A stretch of 64,000 nt of DNA, taken from positions 16,616-80,615 of the forward strand of contig JACPVX010000025.1 of the NCBI GenBank assembly GCA_016191555.1, given 5' to 3'. Made by a program: the position numbers and the translations under genes. This document shows, one piece after another, positions 1-7,496 of the stretch (positions are counted from its first letter, which is position 1; each line of letters begins with the position of its first letter). The stretch is from Bacteroidota bacterium (lineage in GTDB: Bacteria; Bacteroidota; Bacteroidia; Cytophagales; Cyclobacteriaceae). Under the pieces are notes generated by a model that saw only the letters and a program-made list of their open reading frames with translations, ran no database searches and was not told the origin of the DNA.

Positions 1-2171
1 ATTTTCCGGAAGTTGAGCAATCCACACGAGTGCTTCGTTTTCCGGGAGCGGATCAATTACTATTGAAGGAGGAAAAAAGCAACAAACAGTTTTTTGAAAT
101 CAATGGCTATTACATTGACTCTACCTTTTTTCAACTATTTACTTATCAATTCAAGCATGGAGATATTCACACCGCATTAAACCAACCGAATTCCATCATC
201 TTATCGGAATCACTGGCCGATAAATTTTTTGGAAACGAAGATCCGATCGACAAAACGATTCGTGTTACTCTTCCTTTCGGAGATTTTAATTACAATGTGA
301 AAGGCGTATTTAAAGAAGGGAATAAATCACACATTCCGGCTAATTTTTTCCTCACCATGAACAACAGCGACATTGGTGGTTGGGTGAAAAATCAAACCAA
401 CTGGGCTACGAATAACATCTTCTACACCTATGTGAAACTGAAGACCGGAACCAGCGCAGCTGATTTTGAAAGCAAGTTGGCGGCCTTCTTGGATCGAAAC
501 GGAGGCAATGATATGAAGGCTGCGGGATTCAGCAAAAGTTTGTTTATTCAACTCATGCCCTCTATCTATTTGCACTCACACTATGATTATGAAGTCGCTC
601 CGAATGGTGATGTGAAGTACCTCTACATCTTTGCGTCCATTGCCGGATTTTTACTGCTGATTGCCTGTATCAACTTCATGAATTTAAGTACGGCCAAAAG
701 TGAGCGCAGAGCAAAAGAAGTAGGCATGCGCAAAGTGGTAGGCGCTATGAAGCAAGCGCTGGTCAGTCAGTTTTTGATGGAGTCATTACTAACATGCGCC
801 ATTGCGTTTTTCTTTTCGTTGTTGCTTATCCAATTACTGATTCCGCCATTCAATCAATTAGTCAACAAGCAACTTTCGCTGGGGCAGTTGCCGCATGTTT
901 ATTTCTGGTTGGGGCTGCTTACTATCGTTACCGGTTTAGTCGCGGGTATTTATCCAGCATTCTATCTTTCTTCTTTCAAGCCGGTCACAGTTTTAAAAGG
1001 CAAATTAATCAACACCTTTTCGGCTGCGGCTATTCGCAAAGGACTCGTTGTTTTTCAATTTACGATTTCGATCGTGCTCATTTTAGGCGCATTGGTGATC
1101 AGCAATCAAATGGATTTCCTGAAAACAAAAAACCTGGGGTTCAATAGGAGTCAGCAAATTGTTTTGCCTTTACAAACCAATGAAGCTATTCAACATGCAG
1201 AGACATTGAAGAATGATCTTCTCATGCAGAACCAGTTTGTTTCGGCAACACAGGCTACCGCCTATCCGGGAATTGAAAACATCAGCGATATGCTTTTTTA
1301 TGCTGAGGGTAAATCGGTGAGTGAGTCGCTAGACATTATGCTAACTCACACGGGTGGCGATTATTTGCAAACACTGGGAATTGAATTGCTAAGTGGAAGA
1401 GATTTTTTGAAACCAACTCGAAACGACTCATTGTCTTTGATACTCAATGAATCGGCCGTTAAAAATCTCGGCTACACAAGTGAGACTGCCGTAGGGAAAA
1501 ATATTTATTACGAATGGATGGAGAAGAAGTACGCAATGAAGATTATTGGCGTGATGAAAGATTATCATTTTCAAAGTCTTCATCAAGAGATTAAGCCGAT
1601 GGCACTTACCGTTTCTCCAAATTTTGCAGGATCTACTTACTACCTGGTTCTTCATGCAAACACAGCAAACTATACTGAATTAATGAAAAGCATCGAAAAC
1701 AGTTGGCATAAAATCAATGCCGACTCTCCATTTGTTTATTCGTTCTTAGATGGCGATTTTCAGAAGAACTATGAGCGCGAAGAACGCACCATGGCATTGA
1801 TTCGCTACTTTACGTTGATCGCAATTATCATTGCTTCGCTGGGTTTGTTTGGCTTAGCCAACTTTACTGCCGAGCAGCGCTTAAAAGAAATAGGAATCCG
1901 AAAAGCATTGGGTGCCAGCGTCACCCAAGTAGTGATGCTGTTATCGAAAGATTTTTTGAAGTTGGTTGTGCTCGCAATTGTGCTGGCCATACCCATTGGC
2001 TACTTCGCAATGGAACGATGGCTAGAAAGTTTTGCTTACCATATCAATATTTCTTTGAGTGTAATGATACTTGCAGGTGTGTTCGCTATCGCAATTGCAT
2101 TGCTCACCATTTCATTTCAATCGGTGAAAGCAGCCATGGCTAATCCGGTAAATAGTTTGAAAGCCGAATAA
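1..2171 (+). CDS. MacB/FtsX-type ABC transporter permease, 5' end outside the window
   Basis: The frame is open from base 3 to the left edge, so the N-terminus is missing; the GTG at 30 is internal, not a real start. About 722 residues are visible. They hold most of a MacB periplasmic core domain (FPEVEQSTRVLRF at the left edge is typical of it), a first FtsX block with four predicted membrane helices containing NFMNLSTAKSERRAKEVGMR, a second periplasmic domain, and a final FtsX block with FTAEQRLKEIGIRKALGAS. The C-terminal motif ANPVNSLKAE is shared with the other permeases in this window. The family forms the membrane part of MacB-like exporters or mechanotransmitters that work with a separate ATPase. 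The substrate cannot be read from the sequence. It is the first of four such paralogs in 13.5 kb. Confidence 0.92.
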   Translation, partial: FPEVEQSTRVLRFPGADQLLLKEEKSNKQFFEINGYYIDSTFFQLFTYQFKHGDIHTALNQPNSIILSESLADKFFGNEDPIDKTIRVTLPFGDFNYNVKGVFKEGNKSHIPANFFLTMNNSDIGGWVKNQTNWATNNIFYTYVKLKTGTSAADFESKLAAFLDRNGGNDMKAAGFSKSLFIQLMPSIYLHSHYDYEVAPNGDVKYLYIFASIAGFLLLIACINFMNLSTAKSERRAKEVGMRKVVGAMKQALVSQFLMESLLTCAIAFFFSLLLIQLLIPPFNQLVNKQLSLGQLPHVYFWLGLLTIVTGLVAGIYPAFYLSSFKPVTVLKGKLINTFSAAAIRKGLVVFQFTISIVLILGALVISNQMDFLKTKNLGFNRSQQIVLPLQTNEAIQHAETLKNDLLMQNQFVSATQATAYPGIENISDMLFYAEGKSVSESLDIMLTHTGGDYLQTLGIELLSGRDFLKPTRNDSLSLILNESAVKNLGYTSETAVGKNIYYEWMEKKYAMKIIGVMKDYHFQSLHQEIKPMALTVSPNFAGSTYYLVLHANTANYTELMKSIENSWHKINADSPFVYSFLDGDFQKNYEREERTMALIRYFTLIAIIIASLGLFGLANFTAEQRLKEIGIRKALGASVTQVVMLLSKDFLKLVVLAIVLAIPIGYFAMERWLESFAYHINISLSVMILAGVFAIAIALLTISFQSVKAAMANPVNSLKAE

Positions 2172-2405
2172 AGCCAGCGATATTTGTTTGCATGAAACTA
2201 CACCGCAACAAAAAGCAATAGAGATTTCCTACAAATTTCAGCCTGCCGGACTTACTTTTAACACGCATTGGCAACATGGCATTGTCAGCCTAGAATTTTC
2301 GGATGCGGATAAAGAGGGAATTCGATTGCGGGTTACTAAATGGCAGGGGTTCAAAGTATTTATGGAACCAAGTAGAAATTATTAACACATTATTTGCCCG
2401 CGAAA

Positions 2406-2422
2406 GTGAACGCTCTGTTCAC
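2406..2422. promoter_or_regulatory. Perfect inverted repeat GTGAAC-N5-GTTCAC
   Basis: Two perfectly complementary 6-base arms flank GCTCT. The site lies 102 bases before the padR start and about 55 bases before its candidate -7 box. It could be a regulator binding site. It could also be a weak hairpin or chance. There is no T-run after it, so it is not a standard terminator. Confidence 0.25.
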
Positions 2423-2477
2423 CATTGAACAAATTAATCTTAGTTTAACCCGCTAATACGCGCAATTCGAGCGTTTT

Positions 2478-2485
2478 TATTTTTG
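2478..2485 (+). promoter_or_regulatory. Candidate -7 promoter box TATTTTTG for padR
   Basis: Exact match to the Bacteroidota sigma factor -7 consensus TAnnTTTG, 38 bases before the padR ATG at 2524. I could not find a well-spaced TTG for the -33 element, so this is a partial promoter match. Confidence 0.4.
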
Positions 2486-2523
2486 GCACAATTATTATTA
2501 CTACAAATAGGAATTAATTTTTT

Positions 2524-2862
2524 ATGAAGAAATATCAATTAGGTGAATTTGAAGAAGTGGTCATGCTTACAGTCGGGATTTTGTATAATGAAGCGTACGG
2601 AGTATCGATCAAAAAAGACATCGAAACAAGGCTGAAGCGCAGTGTCAGTGTTGGCGCATTGCAAACGGCCTTGAGGCGATTGGAGGACAAAGGCTATCTT
2701 AAATCGTTTGAAGGCGAAGCAACGGAAGAGCGTGCAGGCCGTCCGAAGAAATATTTTCAGATCACCGCTTTGGGTAAGAAAGCAATGGAGTATACCAAAA
2801 GCACACGAGATGAGTTGTGGAACGCAATACCGAAGATGGCGCTGCAGGTTAAGATTGTTTAA
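2524..2862 (+). CDS. PadR family transcriptional regulator
   Basis: A 112-residue single-domain PadR-type winged-helix protein. The N-terminal helix has the typical start YQLGEFEEVVMLTVGIL. The recognition region follows (VGALQTALRRLEDKGYLKS, about residues 41-60), then the wing and the family signature GRPKKYFQITALGKKAM. It lacks the long C-terminal dimerisation helix of classic PadR (subfamily 2, short type). Such regulators usually repress a neighbouring transporter and lift repression on binding a small molecule. The gene stops 40 bases before the permease at 2903, so autoregulation and control of that permease is the natural inference. It is a paralog of the regulator at 7167. Confidence 0.93.
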   Translation: MKKYQLGEFEEVVMLTVGILYNEAYGVSIKKDIETRLKRSVSVGALQTALRRLEDKGYLKSFEGEATEERAGRPKKYFQITALGKKAMEYTKSTRDELWNAIPKMALQVKIV

Positions 2863-2902
2863 TTGCTTTGCACTCCAACTGTTCATGAAAACGACTTGAA
2901 TT

Positions 2903-5578
2903 TTGAAACACAACAGCCAACATCCACCCAAATTCTTTTTAAAATTCTTCCGTTGGTTCTGCCATCCGAAGTTACAGAAGTATATCGAAGGAGATTTGAT
3001 GGAGTTGTATGACGAAAGGCTGAGGCAAAAAGGTAAACGCAAAGCAGATTTGAAATTTGTCATCGATGTTTTATTACTCTTTCGGCCGAGCATCATCAAA
3101 CCTGCGGAAGGATATCATCACCTAAACGAGTATGGCATGTTAAAAAATTATTTTAAAATCAGCATTCGCACCATCTGGAAACACAAAGTTTTTTCTTTCA
3201 TCAACATTTTTGGACTGGCCGTGGCTATGTCCATTTGTATGCTCATCATTCTTATGCTGGCTGATCAGCATCGCTACGATCAGTTCCACGGAAAAAGAGA
3301 CAGAATCTATCGGATTCTTACTAAAATCCCCAAATCGCTAAAACCAAATGCTTCCAGCCCTTTCCCGTTGGCCAGCGCAATGAAATCTGACTATTCCATA
3401 GTTGAAGATGCTACCCACTTAGTGCCTGGTGTTGGTGGAGATGCGGTCTATGAACAACGAAGCGCAGAGATGCGAGGCTTTTTCGCTGATCAATCTTTTT
3501 TCAACGTCTTTAGTTTTGAATTAGAGAAAGGAAATAAAGACAAGGCATTGACTTCGCCAAACGCAATGATCATCTCAACTGAAATTGCCCACATTTTATT
3601 TAAAGACGAAGAACCTATAGGCAAAACGGTTGAGTTTACGAATCGTGGGTTAAGTCATCTAGTGAAAGACGGAGAATCGACTCCGACCTATTGGGGAACT
3701 TATACTATTACCGGGGTGATCGATCATCAAAAACAAAAGTCGCACATCAAATTTGGCGTTTTGATTTCAGCATCAACCATAACATCGCTGCATGCTGATG
3801 AAAAAATTCGAGACATGAGTGATAATTGGTCAGAGTATTCCAATTGTTACACCTACGTGTTACTTCATCCTGAAAATACGCCAGAAGATTTAACAAGAGC
3901 ACTTGGCGAGATCGTTGCTCATAAGTATACCAATGCCGCAGAACTAAAAGGGTTGAAACTGATTGGGCAACCACTGCCTGCTATCACTCCGGGGATATTT
4001 GTCGGCAACCCAATCAGTTTCAGCTTGCCCATTGAAGTTTATTATTTTCTTTCTTTTCTCGCATTTGCTATCATGTTGTCGGCTGGCGTAAACTACACGA
4101 ACCTATCGACTGCAAGGGCCCTTACGCGCGCAAAGGAGATTGGCGTGAGAAAAGTAACTGGCGCAAAGCGCAAGGATTTGATTTATCAATTTTTAAGTGA
4201 ATCCATACTTATTGCGTTTCTGGCAATGATACTAGCAATGATTCTGTTGCAGTTCATGAAGCCTGCATTTAGGGGTTTGTGGGTCAATCAATATTTAAAT
4301 TTCGAGTTGCCAGAAAACATAAGCGTTTATTTTTATTTCGTTTTGTTCACACTTCTTGTGGGCTTATTAGCTGGTATCTATCCGGCTTTCCGTTTGTCTA
4401 AACTGCAACCAATACTTGCCATTCAGAAAAAGGAAAGTTCTTTTTCAAAAAAGTTAGGGATGCAGAAATTTCTGAGTGTCTCGCAATTTATTATTTCACT
4501 TTTCTTTATCACCACCTCGATTCTCATTTACAATCAATTCAAACATCATCTATCCATTGATTATGGATTTAATGCCAAGCCGATAGTCAACATCAAGCTA
4601 CAAGGCAATGATTACACAAAAGTGTCAAACGAGTTAAGCAAGTTACCGGGTGTTATATCTATCTCAGCTAGTGATTACTTGCCCGCAACGGGCACACAAA
4701 ATGGAACGGCTCTGAAAATAGTGGGAAGTGAAAAAGACTATTTGAGCCTTACCGTTCTTGTAACGGACGAAAAGTTTGCGGACAACTTTGCGCTTAAAAT
4801 AGTGGCAGGTAAAAACCTTCCTGCATTCAATCAAGCAGCCGACCGATTTATACTAGTGAATGAATCGGCTGTGAATAAGTTTGGATACCAGCATCCTTCA
4901 GAAATAGTAGGCCAACTCATGGAACAGTACAACACTGGCGAAACATTTGAAGTAATTGGGGTAATCAAAGATTTTCGGTTCAGAATGCCTAGCGAACAAG
5001 AGGCCATTGCACCACTCATGATATATGATCGCCCTGCCAGCCTTCGATACGCGAATGTTAAAATAGCAGCCGCCAACCGATCGCAAACTTTAGCTAAAAT
5101 TGAAGACACATGGAAACGTATCGATCCGGTGCACCTCTTGGATTGTCAATTCTATGATGAGCAGTTAGCCGAGACAAATCAAGGCCTTGTAGATATAGTC
5201 TCAATCATTGGGTGCTTTGCATTTCTCGCCATCTTGATTGCCTGCTTAGGTTTGCTAGGCATGGCCACTTACACTACCGAGCGAAGGATAAAAGAAATTG
5301 GCATTCGCAAAGTAATGGGTGCCGAAAATCGAGCGATTATCTGGCTTCTATCCAAAGGGTTTCTCAAGATGTTAGCTCTATCAATCATTGTCGGTGCACC
5401 TGTCAGTTACTTTGTGAATAACTTTTGGCTCCAGTATTTTCCCAACCGTGTCGACTTTGGAATTGGCACAGTATTGTTCGGTATATTCATACTGATGTTT
5501 TTGGGTTTGATCACAATCGGCTCGCAAACCTGGCGTGCATCCAAAGGAAATCCGGCAGATACCCTGCGCATGGAATAA
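2903..5578 (+). CDS. MacB/FtsX-type ABC permease with N-terminal cytoplasmic prefix domain
   Basis: An 891-residue permease. Residues about 5-80 form the extra cytoplasmic segment seen in PadR-linked permeases, with the signature FFRWFCHPKLQKYIEGDL. The usual permease core starts at MLKNYFKISIRTIWKHK (about residue 76), with a first membrane helix, a periplasmic domain, four-helix FtsX blocks, and the conserved EIGVRKVTGAKRKDLIYQFL and ERRIKEIGIRKVMGAENR motifs. I chose the TTG start at 2903 because it is the first usable codon after an in-frame stop and keeps the whole prefix domain; an internal ATG would cut it. It follows its padR by 40 bases. No ATPase subunit lies nearby. The substrate is unknown. 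Confidence 0.9.
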   Translation: MKHNSQHPPKFFLKFFRWFCHPKLQKYIEGDLMELYDERLRQKGKRKADLKFVIDVLLLFRPSIIKPAEGYHHLNEYGMLKNYFKISIRTIWKHKVFSFINIFGLAVAMSICMLIILMLADQHRYDQFHGKRDRIYRILTKIPKSLKPNASSPFPLASAMKSDYSIVEDATHLVPGVGGDAVYEQRSAEMRGFFADQSFFNVFSFELEKGNKDKALTSPNAMIISTEIAHILFKDEEPIGKTVEFTNRGLSHLVKDGESTPTYWGTYTITGVIDHQKQKSHIKFGVLISASTITSLHADEKIRDMSDNWSEYSNCYTYVLLHPENTPEDLTRALGEIVAHKYTNAAELKGLKLIGQPLPAITPGIFVGNPISFSLPIEVYYFLSFLAFAIMLSAGVNYTNLSTARALTRAKEIGVRKVTGAKRKDLIYQFLSESILIAFLAMILAMILLQFMKPAFRGLWVNQYLNFELPENISVYFYFVLFTLLVGLLAGIYPAFRLSKLQPILAIQKKESSFSKKLGMQKFLSVSQFIISLFFITTSILIYNQFKHHLSIDYGFNAKPIVNIKLQGNDYTKVSNELSKLPGVISISASDYLPATGTQNGTALKIVGSEKDYLSLTVLVTDEKFADNFALKIVAGKNLPAFNQAADRFILVNESAVNKFGYQHPSEIVGQLMEQYNTGETFEVIGVIKDFRFRMPSEQEAIAPLMIYDRPASLRYANVKIAAANRSQTLAKIEDTWKRIDPVHLLDCQFYDEQLAETNQGLVDIVSIIGCFAFLAILIACLGLLGMATYTTERRIKEIGIRKVMGAENRAIIWLLSKGFLKMLALSIIVGAPVSYFVNNFWLQYFPNRVDFGIGTVLFGIFILMFLGLITIGSQTWRASKGNPADTLRME

Positions 5579-5862
5579 AGAAATGCCAATGACGGGGCAA
5601 TTAACCATGAAGTGTAAAAGACGGGTAAAAACGGAATCTTACGATTCGCACATGCCCGTTAAACGCGTAACATGGCGGCTCAATAAATGGTTATGCAACA
5701 ACCCGAATTAGTCAAACGACTAACATTGTATAACCAGTTTGTCCAAAATACCACAGTGCCCTCGGACCTCATAAATACTGTTAAAAACCCCTTTGTCATA
5801 CAAATGTCGTCTAAATGGCGGCCTGAAAATTTAGTACTACTTTTGAGTGCCCATAGCTTTGC
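5579..5862. other. 284-bp intergenic region before the XRE regulator
   Basis: A 66-codon frame (5687-5887) overlaps the start of the next gene and resembles nothing I know, so I do not call it. A short GAATC-TTAC-GATTC hairpin sits near 5634-5647 without a T-run. A -7 box is near the right end. Confidence 0.4.
5838..5845 (+). promoter_or_regulatory. Candidate -7 promoter box TACTTTTG for the XRE regulator
   Basis: Exact match to TAnnTTTG, 17 bases before the ATG at 5863. A matching -33 TTG at normal spacing was not found. Confidence 0.4.
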
Positions 5863-6303
5863 ATGCAAAAAACACTCAAAGAAATGACTGCTTCTTGGCT
5901 TCGTGATGGAAGGCTATCGAAAGGGCTTACCCAAAAGGAACTCTCCGAACGATCGCACATCAGTATGCGCTCTATTCAACGTATTGAAAACGGTGAGCTT
6001 GTTCCGCGCAGCCACACGTTGAAAACACTTGCAAAAATTCTCGAACTGTCTTTTGAAGACTTTATGAAGTCTGCACGCGAACAGGAGTTTACCATTCCGC
6101 AAGGGGATGCGCATACACTCACGCAACCACAGCGAACGGTGCTTTCCATAGACATTTGTTCGGTTATTTTTTTATTGGCTTGGGCTTATGTGGCGCAAGC
6201 ACCCAACTTTCCTGAAACCACCTTCGAATTGCTGGTTTTTATAAGCCTTACGCTTACGCTGATTACAGGCATTCTTTTTTCGTTGTGGCGTAAAAACGCC
6301 TGA
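5863..6303 (+). CDS. XRE-family DNA-binding protein with two C-terminal membrane helices
   Basis: 146 residues. The N-terminal half (about residues 12-65) is a Cro/CI-type helix-turn-helix, with LTQKELSERSHISMRSIQRI covering the turn and recognition helix and IENGELVPRSHTLKTLA following. The C-terminal half has two hydrophobic stretches (about residues 95-113 and 122-140) separated by a short polar loop, so the protein is probably tethered to the inner membrane with its DNA-binding domain in the cytoplasm. Regulators of this shape are common in Bacteroidota. The CPBP protease gene starts 25 bases downstream, so the two look cotranscribed. Target genes are unknown; the flanking PadR-permease pairs are possible but unproved. 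Confidence 0.85.
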   Translation: MQKTLKEMTASWLRDGRLSKGLTQKELSERSHISMRSIQRIENGELVPRSHTLKTLAKILELSFEDFMKSAREQEFTIPQGDAHTLTQPQRTVLSIDICSVIFLLAWAYVAQAPNFPETTFELLVFISLTLTLITGILFSLWRKNA

Positions 6304-6328
6304 TTCCTCATTTTAACTTCACACTTTT

Positions 6329-7012
6329 ATGATAGGCATTTTAATTCAATTGGCTTTGTCGTGGCTATTCGTTTGGCTTTTCGACAGAAGCAATCTTTCT
6401 GTTCTGGGATTTCGACCCACAAAAGAACGACTGCAACATTTTGTAATCTTCTTATTGACAGCAGCGGCCTTTAGTGCTTCTGGCTTTGGACTTAAGATGT
6501 GGATTGCCGAACAGCGTTGGCAACTAAATCCTGAATGTAGTTTACAACTCATCGCTGAAGGAATGTGGTTTAACATCAAATCGGTTTTGTACGAAGAGCT
6601 GATTTTTCGTGGAGCCTTGTTTTACATCCTCATTAAAAAGGTTGGCGCGACCAAAGCCATTTGGATTTCATCTACAGCCTTTGGCATGTACCATTGGTTT
6701 TCGCAAGGAAGTTTGGGAGAGCCGGTCCCCATGCTGATCACCTTTATAGTTACAGGAACGATGGGTCTGGTATTGGCATACGGCTATACTAAAACTCAAT
6801 CGCTCCATGTGCCAATTGCCATTCATTTTGGCTGGAATGTGGTACAACAAGTTGTGTTTTCAAATGGACCAATCGGGAAGCGACTGTTCATTGAAGTTTT
6901 GCCTCAACCTGAAGTAACCGTTTCATACTTCAGTTTTTTCTTCATGCAGCTATTTCCAATTGTGGGCGTATTGGTTGTGTGTGCTCTGGGCATAAAGTAT
7001 CTGAAGTCTTAA
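6329..7012 (+). CDS. CPBP family intramembrane glutamic endopeptidase
   Basis: A 227-residue polytopic membrane protein of the CAAX/Rce1-like CPBP group. The catalytic signature is intact: E89-E90-L-I-F-R94 (EExxxR), H122 in FGMYHW, and H166 with N170 in HFGWN. Six to seven hydrophobic segments are visible. Family members cleave proteins within the membrane or process peptides, and some give self-immunity to bacteriocins. Here the only context is the upstream membrane-tethered XRE regulator. A regulator-protease pair in which the protease releases or destroys the regulator is an inference that the sequence alone cannot settle. Confidence 0.88.
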   Translation: MIGILIQLALSWLFVWLFDRSNLSVLGFRPTKERLQHFVIFLLTAAAFSASGFGLKMWIAEQRWQLNPECSLQLIAEGMWFNIKSVLYEELIFRGALFYILIKKVGATKAIWISSTAFGMYHWFSQGSLGEPVPMLITFIVTGTMGLVLAYGYTKTQSLHVPIAIHFGWNVVQQVVFSNGPIGKRLFIEVLPQPEVTVSYFSFFFMQLFPIVGVLVVCALGIKYLKS

Positions 7013-7106
7013 TGTGGGATACAGTAAATAGTATCAAGATCTAATTCCTCGGAGGTCTTTTCATCATGCCCCAGTGAATTTAGCTGAATGATGAACTTTT
7101 AAATCC

Positions 7107-7160
7107 ATTTACTTAACAAAAATGAAACTAATCTATTATATTCACGTTTGTTAAGTAAAT
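7107..7160. promoter_or_regulatory. Perfect 14-bp inverted repeat flanking the padR promoter region
   Basis: The left arm ATTTACTTAACAAA (7107-7120) is exactly complementary to the right arm TTTGTTAAGTAAAT (7147-7160), with 26 bases between. The right arm ends 6 bases before the padR ATG at 7167. The length and the position suggest an operator for the adjacent PadR, possibly with two bound dimers or DNA looping over the promoter. There is no T-run, so it is not a terminator. Binding by PadR is inferred. Confidence 0.55.
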
Positions 7161-7166
7161 AAACCT

Positions 7167-7496
7167 ATGATACAGCAGCAATCCCTTGGTGAATTTGAAG
7201 AACTTGTTTTACTCTTAGTGGCCGCTCTGCACGATGAGGCGTATGGCGTAGCCATTTTAGAAAACCTAGAAGCGAAGCTTAAAAAGAAAGTGAACATCAG
7301 TGCCGTGCATGTGGCGCTAAAGCGCATTGAAGACAAAGGCTTTGTGAAGTCACGCTTTGGCGGAATTACGGAAGACCGCGGAGGCAGACGCAAAAAATTC
7401 TATGTGATCACGGCACTCGGAAAAAAAATGCTCGACAACCAATACGCGTTGCGCACGAGCATCTATCAGCAAATTCCAAAAATTTCGTTTGGATGA
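7167..7496 (+). CDS. PadR family transcriptional regulator
   Basis: 109 residues, a short PadR winged-helix protein closely similar to the one at 2524. Shared features are SLGEFEELVLLLVAALHDEA at the N-terminus, the recognition region ISAVHVALKRIEDKGFVKS, and GGRRKKFYVITALGKKMLDN. Its stop overlaps the start of the downstream permease by 4 bases (ATGA), so the two are translationally coupled. The perfect inverted repeat just upstream is a good candidate for its own operator. It presumably represses itself and the permease until it meets a ligand that is not evident here. Confidence 0.93.
   Translation: MIQQQSLGEFEELVLLLVAALHDEAYGVAILENLEAKLKKKVNISAVHVALKRIEDKGFVKSRFGGITEDRGGRRKKFYVITALGKKMLDNQYALRTSIYQQIPKISFG

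Larger units (their letters stand above)
2172..2523. other. 352-bp intergenic region before the first padR gene
   Basis: No convincing gene. A 65-codon frame from a TTG at 2188 to 2385 has no recognisable domain and no ribosome binding site that I can see; it may be chance or a decayed remnant. The region also holds a GTGAAC-N5-GTTCAC inverted repeat (2406-2422) and a Bacteroidota-type -7 box (2478-2485), both annotated separately. Confidence 0.5.

Noticed and set aside
5687..5887. 66-codon frame upstream of and overlapping the XRE gene
   Set aside because: No domain, no visible ribosome site, overlaps a certain gene in another frame and covers the likely promoter box.
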